The position numbers and the translations under genes are program-made. Positions 47,394 to 60,116 of a stretch of 64,000 bases of DNA are shown piece after piece (within the stretch, counting starts at the first letter, position 1; each line of letters starts with the position of its first letter). The DNA is taken from contig CM055100.1 in the NCBI GenBank assembly GCA_029204225.1, positions 17,561,650 through 17,625,649 of the forward strand. The letters run 5' to 3'. A model generated the notes under the pieces. It saw only the letters and a program-made list of their open reading frames with translations, searched no databases and was not told where the DNA came from. The stretch comes from Diphasiastrum complanatum (lineage: Eukaryota; Streptophyta; Lycopodiopsida; Lycopodiales; Lycopodiaceae).

Positions 47394-50104
47394 TCTTCCC
47401 TCCTTAAAACTGCTTCTATCCTTGGAAGCTCTCTAAACAGGAAAAAATAACAGGAACAGTTCATTTAAATTTGAATATCAACCTAGAAAATCATTATCCT
47501 TAGTCAAACTTTCACATCAAACAAGTACTCAGAGATAATCCTATTTTCCAAGTGATAATCTCTACACTGGAGTACAACTCAGGTTTGAAAAAGTACACTA
47601 AGCGATAAATTTTCCATTTGGGTTACATTCACCACAAGTTAGTAACATCACCTTCATGTAAAGCACTTACATGAAACATTGGGTGAAGTAACCTAACTTA
47701 AGAGATTAAAGTTAAAGAAATAATAAAATAATTATAATTACAGTATGAAATTATCCACAATTCTGACAGACAATACATAAGCTTTCAAGTACAAATATCC
47801 TTAGAATCTAAATTCTAAGATATGATAATTCATTCAATTAGAATATCTAGGAGAATCATTAAGATATAGAATGATTAAAACTCAACTCTGAGTATCCCAA
47901 ATACTCTTTTGAGTTAAATGCTCCTGTTTCTAGCAACAAACGCAAGAAAATAGCATTCATTCATCTTAATAGACTTATTTGTCTCCTATGATAACTGGAG
48001 ATCCAATTCAAATGAAGAACTGTACTCAAGCATTTGTAGACCATAAACTGTAGTAGAATAACATCCACTAGATAAATTAAATTCTTCACAAATAAATATT
48101 TATCCTTAGGTACTCAAATAAAATACTGGAGTAGAGAGATTTCAAAACACTGATTTGAATTCTTACTCAAATAATAGATCAAGAATTAATCATCACACTT
48201 AAGAATCATCACCATTTCTTATAATCCTCTGACAATAATTAAGAATCTATTTATGATCCATCAACCATCAATATTTAGATTCATATGATTCGTCAATCAT
48301 AATATCCTAGAATCCAAAATCATACTTAATCATTTACAGAATACTGGAGTATATGTCCAACATAACTCAGAAAAAGTAAGAGTCATTCCAAAATCTTTCC
48401 ATTAAGAAAATACTGGATTTAGGAATACTTCCAAAACATGATTCTTTAACTGAAGTGCAAGATTTAGCTCTATAAATAACTGGTAACTAAAGACTGAACG
48501 CATACCAAAATGATAATGACAATCATCTTCAACTACAAAAAAACTTTAGATTCTTGTCTAGAATCAAATCTAGATACCCAAAGTCCTGCTGAATATCAAT
48601 TCAATTGTTATTCTTGGATTCATTATGATTCGTTATCCATTTGAGCTCTCTGGTATACAATCACTAATGAGCTAAGTCTATTCCTTAACTAAGGAATACT
48701 CTATCCCAAAAATATTGTATATCCAATGCACATAATTTCAACTGATGAACCCAAATGACTAATCATGCATCTTACACAAGAAATATGAATCGAAACCATC
48801 AGTTTCTAGTGAATCCACATCACATTGATCGTTTTACCAATTAACTTCATCTTGGAGTAATCAACTACTCAAGTTAATTGCTAATGATTCAGAAATCTCA
48901 AATGTCTATGGTGAATCATATTCAAAAGATCAAACTGGTACTGTTTCATATACTAGTAAATGATTTTTGATATATCAGATATTCAGCCCAGGTATAGGAC
49001 ATATTTGAAATTGTTTTAGAATTTTTCCTACAGTAATTAATTTTTAAACATTTACTAATGTTGTTACGTCTTCTTGGTACCTTAGATTAAATAGGCTTTC
49101 AAGGAACTGAAAATTCTAAGGAGGAAAGAAGAGTGGACATCAAGGGTAGTAAGTGTGATCGAGAAATGTATCTCGCAATTAGGATTTCGGTAATCCCTGT
49201 AAATAATTGCTTAATACAAATTATTAATTTCCTGGATAGAACTCATTCAGTTGAATTCGTAACTGATATCTTTGTAACCATTTGAGTTATCTGCAGCTTT
49301 GGATGTTATTTGTGATGTTAGAAGTGGAATCTGATACGTGGATTACATTGGATCTATTAGTTGACAGAAGCTTGTCCCTAGATTTGATGCATTAGTAGGG
49401 GATTTGAAGCTTATTTATTAACCAGAAAAGATCAGAATGTAATGTGAAACCATGTTAATTATTTTGTTTAAGTCACATGGTCAAATGTGGATTTGTGGTA
49501 TCCATCTGATAGGCATGCCAGTCATCCAATTAAATAAATTCTCCAGTGTTTGGGAACAAGAGATAATATCCTATAGTGATTATAAGACAGCTAGATGATC
49601 AATGGATCTCTAGAATATCAAATAAGGTGTTTAAGAATTTTTTGAAATCGGAAAAGTTGATGGTATGGGACATCAATAATTTTAGAAAAGAAATTTTAGG
49701 ACTATAAAGATCTGATGATCAATGGTGTGGTTTAGTACCTAGTCGCGCTATGGGAAAAAAGAAAACTATTGATCAATGTGGGGTATTTTGAGAAATTTTG
49801 AGCTTTAATCTAGATCCCAATGTGGTATCTCATTATTTACAAAATCAGAGGCCCTCAAATCTATTTCTCGCTTTCTTAATTAATCCTTTACCTTTTAGTA
49901 ATTTCTTATAAGACATCAGACTATTTTTATGATTGTTTCCAGCATGAAGTTATTCTTCTGAAAGACTGTTATGTCATATAAATTACTACTTGTGGGAATG
50001 GACTTGGAATTCAGATAATTCTAAGGTTAAAATGTTTCAAATATTTAAAACTAGAATATCTCTATCGCATAAATGGATTTCGATGGAATAGTAGCTTCTA
50101 TCGA
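47394..50104. other. Interior of element E, no coding capacity
   Basis: AT-rich, stops in every frame. The segment 48830-49217 has inverted relatives at 3760-3840 and 5635-5956. Nothing else recognised. Confidence 0.55.
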
Positions 50105-50173
50105 TTTACTGGAGTACCGTGTATCCAAGACTAGGAGTATACTGAATCCTACTTACTGGTCATGGACATAACA

Positions 50174-51300
50174 TCGCTATTGTGCTTTGATTGTCACAAT
50201 AGATTACTGTAGGAAGTGTTTGTGCAAGGTTCAGGTCTGCAAGTAGTTGCCTTAGCCAGATCGCCTCTTTTGTTGCATTGGTGACATCTATGTATTCGGA
50301 TTATGTTGATAATAATGCAACTGAGGTTTGCTTCTGGTTGTTCCATGAGATTGGGCCTTGGTTGTATAAAAATACAAATCCAAAAGTTGATTTTATGGTG
50401 TCGACATCTCTTGTCCAATCCGCATCTATATAGGCTTCAAGGATGTTGGTAGTGTGGCTGCCTTCGTAGTAGATGCTGAGAGTTTTCGTTGCTTGGATGT
50501 ACTAATGGATTGAATCGGGTAGCGCTTCATCTCCTCCTTTTCTGCCTTGGTTTGAGGAGGCTGTTCCTTTGATAGTTTTAGTCTAGGGTCAAGTGGAAAG
50601 TGACTTGGTTTGCAGTTGGCCATTCCATACTTTTCCAGCACGTTATTGAGATATCGTTGTTGACTGATAAGGATCAGTCTGCTGGGTCGATCTCGTTGAA
50701 TTTGGATTCTGAGGCAATAGTGAGATAGACCCATGTCAGTCATCTTGTATTCCTGGGCCAGCATGCATTTTGTATCCTTCATCAGATTTAGATTATTACT
50801 GAATAAGACGGTATCATCTACGTAGAGAGTGATAATGATGAAGTAATCTGATACAGACTTGAAATATACATTCAAGTCTGCCGAGTTTGGAATGAAATCA
50901 TTATCTATCAGAAATGCGTTGATCTTTGGGAACCAGGCTCTGGGTGGCTATTTCAGCCCGTAGAGCACCCAGTGTGGATTTTGCATACAAGGTGATTCTG
51001 CTTGCTAGTGAGTTCCTATCCGTTTGGCTGCATCATGTAGATCTCCTCTTTGATGGTTCCATTAAGGAAGGTGGTCTGGACATCCATCTGGTGGACTTCA
51101 AGGTCTGTCGCAGCTGCAAAAGAGAGGAGTAGGCAGATTGACACGTGTTTGACGACTGGGCTGAAGATTTCTGAATAATCCAGGTCTGGAATCTGAGAAA
51201 AGCCTTTGGCAGCTAGCCTAGCCTTATAACGATTTAGTCTTCCTTCAGTGTCGTACTTTGCCTTGAATATCCATTTGCATGGAATCAGTTTTCAATCCTT
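50174..51300 (-). pseudogene. Copia D: reverse transcriptase and RNase H amino half
   Basis: The minus strand has RT with YVDDTVLFSNNLNLM (intact YVDD, about 50815-50826), KMTDMGLSHYCLRIQIQRD and YGMANCKPSHFPLDP. A frame change follows, then RNase H: IDADWTRDVDT (first Asp), STYSEYIDVTNATKEAIWL (Glu) and YCDNQSTIA (next Asp), ending at 50174 where E is inserted. Upstream (51300-50990) is the RT amino half, with several frame changes. Confidence 0.85.
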
Positions 51301-52231
51301 TGGCAGCTCAATGAGTGTCCATGTTTGATTCTCCATAAGAGAATCGAATCTGGTGCCCATCGTTGCTTTCCACTGGTCAGCATCAACAGTAGACATTGTT
51401 TCAGAAATGGTGGTTGGTTCTTGCACAAAGTAGCAGGCCGTCGGATCATCCATAAATCTGGAGGGAGGTTGTCTGGACCTGTTTGACCTTCTAGGTTGAA
51501 CTTCGGTCTTCTGATGTGGGTTGACTCATTGAGGTTTTGACTCTTTGTCTGAGTCATTGTCGTTATTCAGCAGGTGAATCTCTGGAACGGGATTGACTGG
51601 TTGCTCGATCCGTGGATTGGAATTATCAACGGCTTTTACTTTGTGGTCGATGTACTAGTCTTCCACGAAAATGACATCTCTATTGAATGCCTTCTCGGTA
51701 TCCAAATTGTAGAGCTTGTATGACTTGTGGTCTGGGGAATAGTCGATGAAGATTATTTTTCTGCTCTTGTCATCCAGCTTTCTTCTTAGATTCTCAGAGA
51801 TCTGAACGAAAGCGATGCATTAACACTCGAATATATTTGAGTGATGGTTTTGATCCTATCCACACCTCATAAGTTGTGTTGCCATTCAGGGCTTTGGTGA
51901 TGGATCGATTTTGCAAGTAGGCAGCTGTAGTAATAGCTTCTGCCTAGAATTTCTTTGGAAGAGAGACATGGGCCATCATGCTCTTGGCACTTTCGATGAG
52001 TGTCCTATTCTTCTGCTCAGCTACATCATTGGACTGAGGTGAGTAGTTGGTTGTGTATTGTTGAAGTATCTCGTTGGCCTTGTAAAACTCCTTGAATTCT
52101 ATGGAGATGTACTCTCCCCCTCCATCTGTGCGTAGGGCCTTGATCTTCCTCTGGGTCTGTTTTTCTACAGATGCCTTGAACTGCTTGAAGAACTTGAATC
52201 CGCAGTAGAAATGCTGATTACTGAAATGCCC
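51301..52231 (-). pseudogene. Copia D: integrase C-terminal half and linker
   Basis: The minus strand resumes mid-core: FKFFKQFKASVEKQTQRKIK, RTDGGGEYISIEFKEFY (Asp kept), YSPQSNDVAEQKNRTLIESA (Glu kept), then degenerate C-terminal integrase and the acidic linker to RT (51557-51285). Only about 25 bases separate this from the primer-binding site, so gag, protease and the first half of integrase were deleted. Confidence 0.85.
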
Positions 52232-53134
52232 GCTCTCATACCATGTCGTAAAATCGCATGTGCATGAGCGGCAATGGAAGCTCGAGGATTGAGTGTGACA
52301 TGTAGGAACGGAAACACAACAGTTAGCAGCAGAAATATTCAAGTAGAAGAATTCATACAGATTGCACAAATGGACGATGCAGTAGTGAGACAAAAATTGC
52401 ACTTTGATTAATATCAACAGTGAGTACAATAGCTTGAAGTAATAACTTCAGGTTGTTGAGTGACGTTGGCTACAGATAACTCTGATTGAAAAGGAAAACT
52501 CAATTTTCTCTTACATAGCTTGATTCAGCTAGTATATATATTTATAAGTGTTTAGAGAAAAATATCTCATGCCTTAACTACCATTTACTCTAGTTTTGGC
52601 ATCTATACAAAAGTTGGTAACCGCCCTTAGGATATTTGCTTCTCAAGCCTTTTTAGGGTTGATAATAAGTTGGTGACGTCGGTCTGCCAATGTAGCAAAA
52701 ACGCGAAAAACCCAAAAAAATCCAAAAAACCCGAAGGTGCCCGTTAGACTGAAGGTATGCAAATCCTGAAGGTGCTCTTAGACTTAAGGTGTGTTAATTC
52801 TAAAGACGCCCTTAGATTTAAGACAACAAAGAAGCCGAAAAGGAGAAAAAGTCGAAAGTGCCTTATATTGAAGGCAGCGAAGAAGGCGAAGGTGCCTTAG
52901 TTTTAAGACAACGAAGAAGGCGAAAAGTGCTTTAGATTAGAGGCTAAACCCTAAATAAAAAAAGACGAAGGTGCCTTAAAATGGTTGTAAGGCATTCTAG
53001 ATACTTTTTCGTAAAGAAGCAAAAACGACGAACGTGGTCCAGAAATGGTTTCTAAGTCATTCTGGCCAGTGTGTCGCATTATTTGTGAAGGCACAAACAA
53101 GGGCGAAGAAGACGGAAAAAGCAAAGGTGAAGGC
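52232..53134 (-). mobile_element. Primer-binding site and 5' LTR of copia D (right end lost)
   Basis: TGGTATGAGAGC on the minus strand (52243-52232) is one base off the initiator-Met primer site and directly abuts the LTR, whose plus-strand start is TGTCGTAAAATCGC (52244). The LTR matches 45553 onwards up to about 53134, then stops about 80 bases short of its TGTTAG end, where gypsy H sequence begins. Confidence 0.88.
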
Positions 53135-54189
53135 CCAAAATCATGTGAAGGTTTTTACCTTCTTTCAGGAAACCGTTGTCGAGTTGCAAGGAGCTTCGGT
53201 TTCATTCATAGATTTTTCAGATTGAACGACGAAGATTCATTTCCAGCAAATTTGTCAAAACATAAGAAAAACTATCAAAAAACACCAAAACCCTAAAAAT
53301 ACAGAAAAAGAACCGTCGTCTGAGTCACTGTGCATAGGTTTTAGATCTATCTATTGCCAGGTTGGCGAAGAATAATACCAAAAATAGAAGACCAAAGTGA
53401 TTGTTCATCTAGTTGTTGGTAACCTTTTGTGAAAAATTCACAACTTTTTACAAAAATAATAGTTCTCTGAGAAGAACCTTCACCTAAACCTTCGCCAGAG
53501 TCTTTGTTTGTCCCACTTATTATTTTTTAAAAATAGTAAATGGGCGAAGGTTTTCCAAAGGATCAGTGGTCATATTGTCTTATTTTTGTCAAAAAAGTCT
53601 CTTTTTTGCAAAAATACTAGTATTACTCTTGATGCTTCACCAGATTCTTCACCGAATTTTCTGATTATTTTATTTATAGTAAGTGATCACATATGAGTTG
53701 GGCGAAAAATAGATCTATCATGATCTTTCAAAAAGTATATTTTTACTCTCGCCAAGTTACATAAACCCCATTTTTTTGTCAAAAGGAATCTTCGTCAGTT
53801 CCACCTTAGTCTTATCTGAGTCAGATTCCTTATTTGAGAGTTCGGCAAAGGTTATTTCTACCAAATTTGTCAGAAAAAATTTGATCAGAGATTTTTTTTT
53901 TCAAAAATGACATTGTTGGACCTTCGTCGATTCAACCTTTGTCAGTACTATTTTTAGGTTTTGATTTTCCAAACAAGCGTCTGTCAAATTTTTGGTCAAT
54001 TTTGTTACAATTCTGATTGTGAGAATTTAGGATTATTTAAAGTGTCAATCGCTTGATCAAAGATCTTTTTCCAAACTTTAAAAATCTGATTATTGTCAAG
54101 TGAAAATTTTTTTGCAGATCTGAACTGAGATAGTTTCTGATTGAAAATCTATATCCAATCTCATTGTCTGCTTGATTTAATTTGTAAAA
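53135..54189 (+). mobile_element. Gypsy H leader, no LTR seen
   Basis: Pyrimidine-rich leader with repeated TTCGCC / CTTCGTC / TTCAACCTT wording. No primer-binding site or LTR end could be identified. The junction with the broken D LTR at about 53134 suggests the 5' LTR was lost. Confidence 0.45.
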
Positions 54190-55707
54190 ATGGCTGCTCT
54201 TGGAGGTGCTCCTCAGGAAGTTAATTCAATCATTGTTAGGAGATCACTCCGGTTGGATCTACCTAAGTACAATGGATTAACAGATCCAATTAGATTTGTC
54301 CAGATCTATGTTGAATCTTGTGAAGTCTATGACAAAGTTTTTCCTCAAGATAAACTTAAGCTATTTCCAATGGCCTTAACGGACACAGCACAAGATTGAT
54401 ATTATAATCAAGATGAAATTGAGCGTACAGATTGGGATATTGTTAAACGAGCCCTTATCACACCGTTCAAACCTCGAAAGTTTATGAAAGACCCTTTTCT
54501 TCTTTTAAGTAAAATTAAAATGGGAAAGCAGGAAATGGTTCAAGATTACATTGAATAGGTTAAACGACTCAGATCTGAGTGCGAACCTAAGCTGATTAAC
54601 AAAAATACCATGATTATGTGGTTTTTGTCAAGTCTATCTAAAAGGATCAGATGTGAGCTGAAACGCCATAATGAGTACGCAATTTTGCAAAATGCTATGG
54701 ACATGCAATACGAGAGGAGGATGAAAATTCAGATGATGAGCCAAATATATTTATGTTGCCTTATACGGTAGGGCAGACCACTACGACATCCACCACTATC
54801 GCATCAACAACTATCAATGCTACTATAGAGATGATGCTTGCAGAAACAGACAAAAAAAGTTGCGTCGCAACTTGATGAGAAGATCAAAGTATTGGAAGAT
54901 TTTCATGGAAAAGCAAACAAGGAACCTGAGAAGTTTGCTAAGACTTTTGCTACCAGGGAAATTGTCTGGTGTTCCATTTGTATGGGCAATCACACAACAA
55001 ATGAATGTCCTCAATTAAAAAAATGAATAGAAACCAGTATTTGCCATTGGTGCAATTCACCTGATTATCAGACTGCTTATTGCCACTTAGATCCCCAGAT
55101 TATCCAGCAATGATATGTCCAAATGGGATATCAAGAACCCCTTCATGGAAAGGATCCTGCAGCCAAACATCGTCTTGGGTATCTGGAGAGATTAGCTTTA
55201 GCAATCCCACCGACACAAGCGGCTCCTCCTACTAATTTGATGGAACCAGAACCTTATAGAGGTAATGAGCAATGGAATTACAATAATGACAGCGGACCTT
55301 CAGAACAATATGCTATTTATGCTGCCGCACAACAACAAGCATCTAGAAATTGGACCAGAGTGTCGCTTGGATGCTTTGCATGTGGAGAAAATCACAGAGT
55401 TGCAGAATGTCCAAAGAAAGACAAATTTGTACCATTTTGTCATGATTGTGGTTATGGGCATTGCTACAAGGAGTGTCCAGCAAGACCAAAGCCGCCACTG
55501 GCTATAGCTCAGGTCAATTTGATAACAGTCAAGAAAAGACTAGTAGTCCAACCTGAACCAATTGTACCTTTGATGGTGGTTACCAGAGCACAGAAGCAGA
55601 AAGAACCAGTAGCAGATCCAGTACCTTCTGATTCTATACCATTCATTGATATACCAACAACATCTAGAGTCTATCCAAATTTCCATGCCGAAAAGAGGAG
55701 ATACTAG
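54190..55707 (+). pseudogene. Gypsy H: gag with three zinc knuckles
   Basis: Begins MAALGGAPQEVNS, then RLDLPKYNGLTDPIRFVQIY (Ty3-type Gag start). A stop at about 54397 is followed in frame by more Gag (DWDIVKRALITPFKPRKF, MVQDYIE-stop-VKRLRSECEP). The stretch 54838-55026 carries CSICMGNHTTNEC. The stretch 55123-55707 carries CFACGENHRVAEC and CHDCGYGHCYKEC, two further CCHC knuckles with all ligands. At least four in-frame stops or shifts break it. Confidence 0.82.
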
Positions 55708-57200
55708 GTTATGAGGCAATAGATTAAACATTTGCAAGAGGAAGAGGAGCTTGAAGCCGCTAAAGCAGCAGCCAAAGTCCATTCTTCACCTATGCAGTCA
55801 CTGAATAATCCATAAACGGATATGAATACTCAGTTTTCTCATCACGAAGAACCCTTCAAGATGACTGAACCGGAAGCGCCGCAAACAGAGGTACTCCTGA
55901 ATATTTTATCTAGTAAGATAAATATTATTGGAAGAATGTCTGAAGTTGGTGCCAAAAGCAAAAGAAGTGTTAGCGTAGAAATTAACTCAGATCGAACCAG
56001 AAGCCAATCAAGAACTACTTTTTTGTGCTGGATTTAAAGAATCTAATGAGGTACTCCATGTTGGAGCAGCCTGGAAAAGTGAGCAAAAGATATCACTCTG
56101 CCTATACAACATAGACAATTTTTTAAAGAAGCAGCCACGATAGATGGAGGTTTGGGAGTTAGCTTGATTTCAACAAAGCTATGTGCAAAACGGGGCCTCA
56201 CAAGGTTTAAGCCTGCAACTTTTGCCATTAAGCTAGCTAATCAAACGACAGTTCATCCGCGAGGAATGGTTGAAGACATACCTATCAAATTTGATGGAGT
56301 ACAGTTTGTCATTACTTTTGTAGTAATGGACTTACCTAACGCACCAAATGACTACCGAGTCCTACTAGGACGCCCATGGTTACACATTGCACAAGTAATT
56401 CATAACTGGGGTACCAAAAAAGTCACTTTTGAAAATCATGAACGTGCAGGATCCTATAACTTGGACTATCACACTAGTATCCCAAAAAGAAGATGATGAT
56501 TCATCAACAATGGATCATACTTGTGATCGACCAGTTAAAAATTGGGGAGTACATTATGACTCTCAAACTGATACTGTCAACTAGAATCAAGCTCTTGCAA
56601 CAATTGATTGTACAGCAGGCTATATATGTCAACAAGATAATCAGTCCGACTTGGATCGAACTTTGGATACACTGATCACTTTTCCATTGGATGTGCTGAA
56701 TGTAGCTTGGATATCAACGGAACCCATACCAAATCTAATTGAAGATGAACTTATTCATGTGAGTCACGCCTTGACTTATGATGACAATGCAGAATTTACT
56801 GATGAGTAGGTTCTAAATCACATGGATCCTACTAGATTTGGAGTACGTGATATTCCTGATGAAATAAAATTGCCAAAAGCAGTTATAATAAAGGAAGACA
56901 AGATTACATGATCAATGACGAAGAAACAAGCTAAGCAACACTATAATACAGTCTTGAAATGGGAAAATCCACCTCAAAAGGTTGATTCCAGGACTGTGCC
57001 ACCCTTATTGGATAAAGGCAAAGGGAAAGTCAAGGATGATTATTCAAGTCAGAATTCTCGCAAGACATCACCATCTAGGAAATCTTCAACTTCAAAGAAG
57101 AGTCCATCTTTTCGGAAGTCATCGCCTCCATGACCGATTCCTGCTAAGAAAACCAAGCGAAGACAAATCCTTTTGACAAAGAACAATAAGAGGAAGTCCA
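55708..57200 (+). pseudogene. Gypsy H: protease region and linker
   Basis: At about 56135-56490: ATIDGGLGVSLISTKLC, a retropepsin-like start with DGG where D-[ST]-G is usual, then LANQTTVHPRG, FVITFVVMDLPNAPNDYRVL and LGRPWLH, the end motif of this protease family. The following 57000-57180 is a Ser/Lys-rich linker (SRKTSPSRKSSTSKKSP). Several stops. Confidence 0.78.
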
Positions 57201-57207
57201 ACATGAT

Positions 57208-58720
57208 ATGCCAAAGCATTTCAAACGTTATACTCTGAATGATGTGGTTATCATGTTACCAAAAGCACATCGTGAACCTGAAGTACAAGTGCCAGAATTG
57301 AAAGATGTTTATGATGGCCTAGCTAGGACGCAGCCTATGAATCTTGTGAGACCAGGAGAACCAGAAAAGATTGTACAAGTTGGAGTACAACTTACTCCTA
57401 AACAGTTTCAAGTGCTAAGAAAATTGCCTACTAAATATCAAGATTTCTTTGCTTGGACTTATAAAGATTTCAAAGGGATTTCGACATCAGTTATTGAGCA
57501 TACCATACCCTTAATAGCTTATGCAGTTTTCAAGGTCACAAAGTTCTATCGATGTAATCCTAATGTTACAGATTTGATAAAGAAAGAGCTACAAAGATTG
57601 CTTGAAGCCGATTTCATTTATGAGATCGAGCATATGAATGGGTTTTACCAATTGTCATTGTCTTTAAGAAGAGTGAGAAATTGAGAATTTGTGTGAATCT
57701 CAAGGCCTTGAACAAAGTGACGCGAAAGGATCACTTTTCATTACCTTTTACTGAAAGCATTTTGGACCGCCTTGCTGGAGCAGAAGCTTATAGTTCTCTG
57801 GATGGATTCAGTGGTTACAACCAGGTCAAGATTGCACCTACAGATCACCACAAAATAGCTTTTGCAATAGAATGAGGGACTTATGCTTATAAAGTAATGT
57901 CTTTTGGACTCTGTAATGCACCTAGTTTATTCCAAAGAGTGATGTAGTTTGCTTTCAAAGATTATCTACAAAAAAAATTTGAAATTTACTTGGATGATAT
58001 CGGAGTCCATAGCACAGATACAGACCACCTGGATCGGTCGAAAAAAGTATTTGAACGTTGCCGCAAGTACCAAATTTTCTTAGATCCAGAAAAGTGTCAG
58101 ATCTGGATTTCTCACGGAGTTCTTCTCGGGCATGTGGTATCAAGACATGGCATAGCAACGGATTATTCAAAATTCAAAGTCATTGTGGAATTACCACTGC
58201 CAGGGACAATTCGTGGAGTTTATGTGTTTATGGATCATGCGAATTATTATGCAAATCTTGCAAGGCCTATATACAAACTGACCATTGTTCCTATTTGGAT
58301 AGCTGAGGTGTTAAAAGCCTTTGAAAAATTGAAAAAAATATCAACTTTGGCACTGATACTACGTTCTTCAGATTGGACAATTGGATTTCATGTTCACACT
58401 GATGCCTCAAAATATGCTATTGGATCAGTTTTGATGCAACCAGGTGAATACAAGAAAGACTATCTCATACGATTTGCAAGCAGACAACTTATGGATTCAG
58501 ATAAAAACTATTCGACAACAGAACGTGAAGCATTGGCCATGATTTTTTCTGTAAAAAAATTTCGACATTATTATGGAAACGCACTTTGCAATTTATATAG
58601 TCACCAGCCGCTACTTTACTCGGTAAATAAGACATGTAATATAAGCCGTATTGCAAGATGGTTATTGTTATTGACCGAATTTGACTTTCGAATTGTGGTT
58701 TGAAAAGGTAAATAACATTA
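57208..58720 (+). pseudogene. Gypsy H: reverse transcriptase and RNase H
   Basis: RT: FFAWTYKDFKGISTSVIEHT, LLEADFIYEIEH, then MRICVNLKALNKVTRKDHFS, LPFTESILDRLAGAEAYSSL, DGFSGYNQVKIAPTDHHKIA, MSFGLCNAPSLFQRVM, and YLDDIGVHS (catalytic YLDD kept, about 57988-57999). RNase H: HTDASKYAIGSVLMQPGE (Asp), STTEREALAMIFSVKKFRHY (Glu); the last Asp in the usual TDHQ motif reads SHQ. Stops or shifts lie at about 57680, 57874 and 57946. The pattern is closest to Tat/Athila-type gypsy elements by eye; that assignment is tentative. Confidence 0.85.
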
Positions 58721-59306
58721 TCTCATTGACCATGTTTCAAGAATCAAATCCGCACCAGTTAATACTGAAGTCAATGATGAATTACCAGATGTTACATTAT
58801 TCTATGTAGAAGCAAATGCAGCATTATGGGCATTCAAAACTGCTTATAAAGGGAACACAAATCAAACACCATTTCAACTGGTTTATGGTCAAGATGTTGT
58901 CATGCCAATTGAATTTTTAGTACCATCTCTACGTATAGCAGCAGCAGAGCAATTAGATGACGATAAATCCTTACAACTGCGCTCTGAAGCTTTGCAAAAG
59001 TTATGTGAAACCAGATTGATGGCAGTTCATGCGTTAGCAGTAGAGAAAGCTCACCGTAAGGCATGGCACGATCATTGATTACACAAAACTAATCTAAAAC
59101 AAGGAGATCTAGCACTGATGTATAAAACTAAGCTGATCAAGGAAAAATTGAAGTTCACAGGTGAAGGGCCATATAGAGTCAAAGAAATACTAAACTATGG
59201 AGCAGTTATTCTTGAATGTCTGGATAAAAACCATTTTGATACTCTAGTGAATGGCAGCCGACTACGCAGATTTTGGCAGCATGCACCACCAATTCAGCCA
59301 GCATGA
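58721..59306 (+). pseudogene. Gypsy H: integrase C-terminal part, core deleted
   Basis: Just after RNase H the text jumps from a ELPDVTLFYVE-like linker straight to LWAFKTAYKGNTNQTPFQLV and YGQDVVMPIEFLVPSLR, then GDLALMYKTK and EGPYRVKEILNYGAVILE. The catalytic core (first two Asp and Glu positions) is missing between about 58800 and 58825. One stop lies at about 59078. The frame ends at 59306. Confidence 0.8.
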
Positions 59307-60116
59307 TCCGAGACTATGTTTTCTTTTTCTGGTTTTTCAATTTCTTGTTTTCACTATTTTATTGATATTTTATATTGGAAATGACAGTAAAAAAAAAAAA
59401 GTGAGAAAAGACTGATGAGCAAAAGTCAGAAATGTCATCAGATCAAAAAAAACTAAAGGAAAGTATTTTTAGAAATCAGATCTTTGTGGGAAAATGACGT
59501 GAAAATTTACTTTTTTGGTCAGTTTTCACACAAACTATTTTAGAATTGTTTGTCGAGTTTTCAAAAACAAGATCCACCTGAGAGTTAGGCGAATGCTATT
59601 TTTAACCATTTGGTACCTGTTTTTATCTAAAGCGAATGTTCACAGCATTATGCCATTTTGAAAACCTTCGCTGAGCATCTTCCTGTACTCAGAAATCTTT
59701 GCCGACATGCCAGATGGATTTTCAGGATCTGAACCTATATCTCAGCTATAGGTTCAGATCCAGAAAATTTGCATTTATGATAGTACCTGGATGAAGGATG
59801 AACCTCCTCCAGACCTGGAAAACCTTCACCGGATAGATTCAGTGCTTCAGAAACCTTCGCTGAGATTTTTATAACCTATTTTCATAGTACTGAGCATGCC
59901 TAGAAATTTTGGTCCAGAACTGAACAGCCAAACTAGTACATTGTCTAATGGACGCTCCAAATTAGCCTATAAAAGGGCAAAATTTGAATTCATTTCTCAC
60001 TTGTGCTAGCGAAGCTCTTGCCAATTTTTCCAGTGACCAAAGCTTTCCAAACCTTCTATACTGCTTTTCGTTATACACTTGCGCCAAATATTTTTAGTTT
60101 TTGACCTTGTTCCATC
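59307..60116. other. Non-coding spacer between gypsy H pol and the extra 3' frame
   Basis: Contains AACCTTCGCTGAG / CCTTCACCGGAT / CTTTGCCGAC repeats similar in wording to the H leader, and an inverted pair GGATCTGAACCTATA/TATAGGTTCAGATCC around 59730-59760 that forms a perfect hairpin. Confidence 0.5.
59730..59762. repeat. Perfect short inverted repeat (hairpin)
   Basis: GGATCTGAACCTATA, a short spacer (TCTCAGC), then TATAGGTTCAGATCC, a 15-bp stem with no mismatch. Confidence 0.9.

Larger units (their letters stand above)
46759..50173 (-). mobile_element. Element E: non-coding LTR element nested in copia D
   Basis: The left LTR is 46759-47393 (plus-strand ends TGAGAGATAG...CATAACA). Next to it, TTCTTCCCTCCTTAA is purine-rich on the minus strand, a likely polypurine tract, giving minus orientation. 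On the right only the last 70 bases of the LTR remain (50105-50173, GATTTACTGGAGTACCGTGT...CATAACA). The 2.7 kb between has no reading frame of note and shares a leader segment with 5635-5956. It interrupts D's RNase H codons. No clean target duplication was seen, and about three D codons are missing. The size and emptiness resemble a LARD. Confidence 0.7.
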
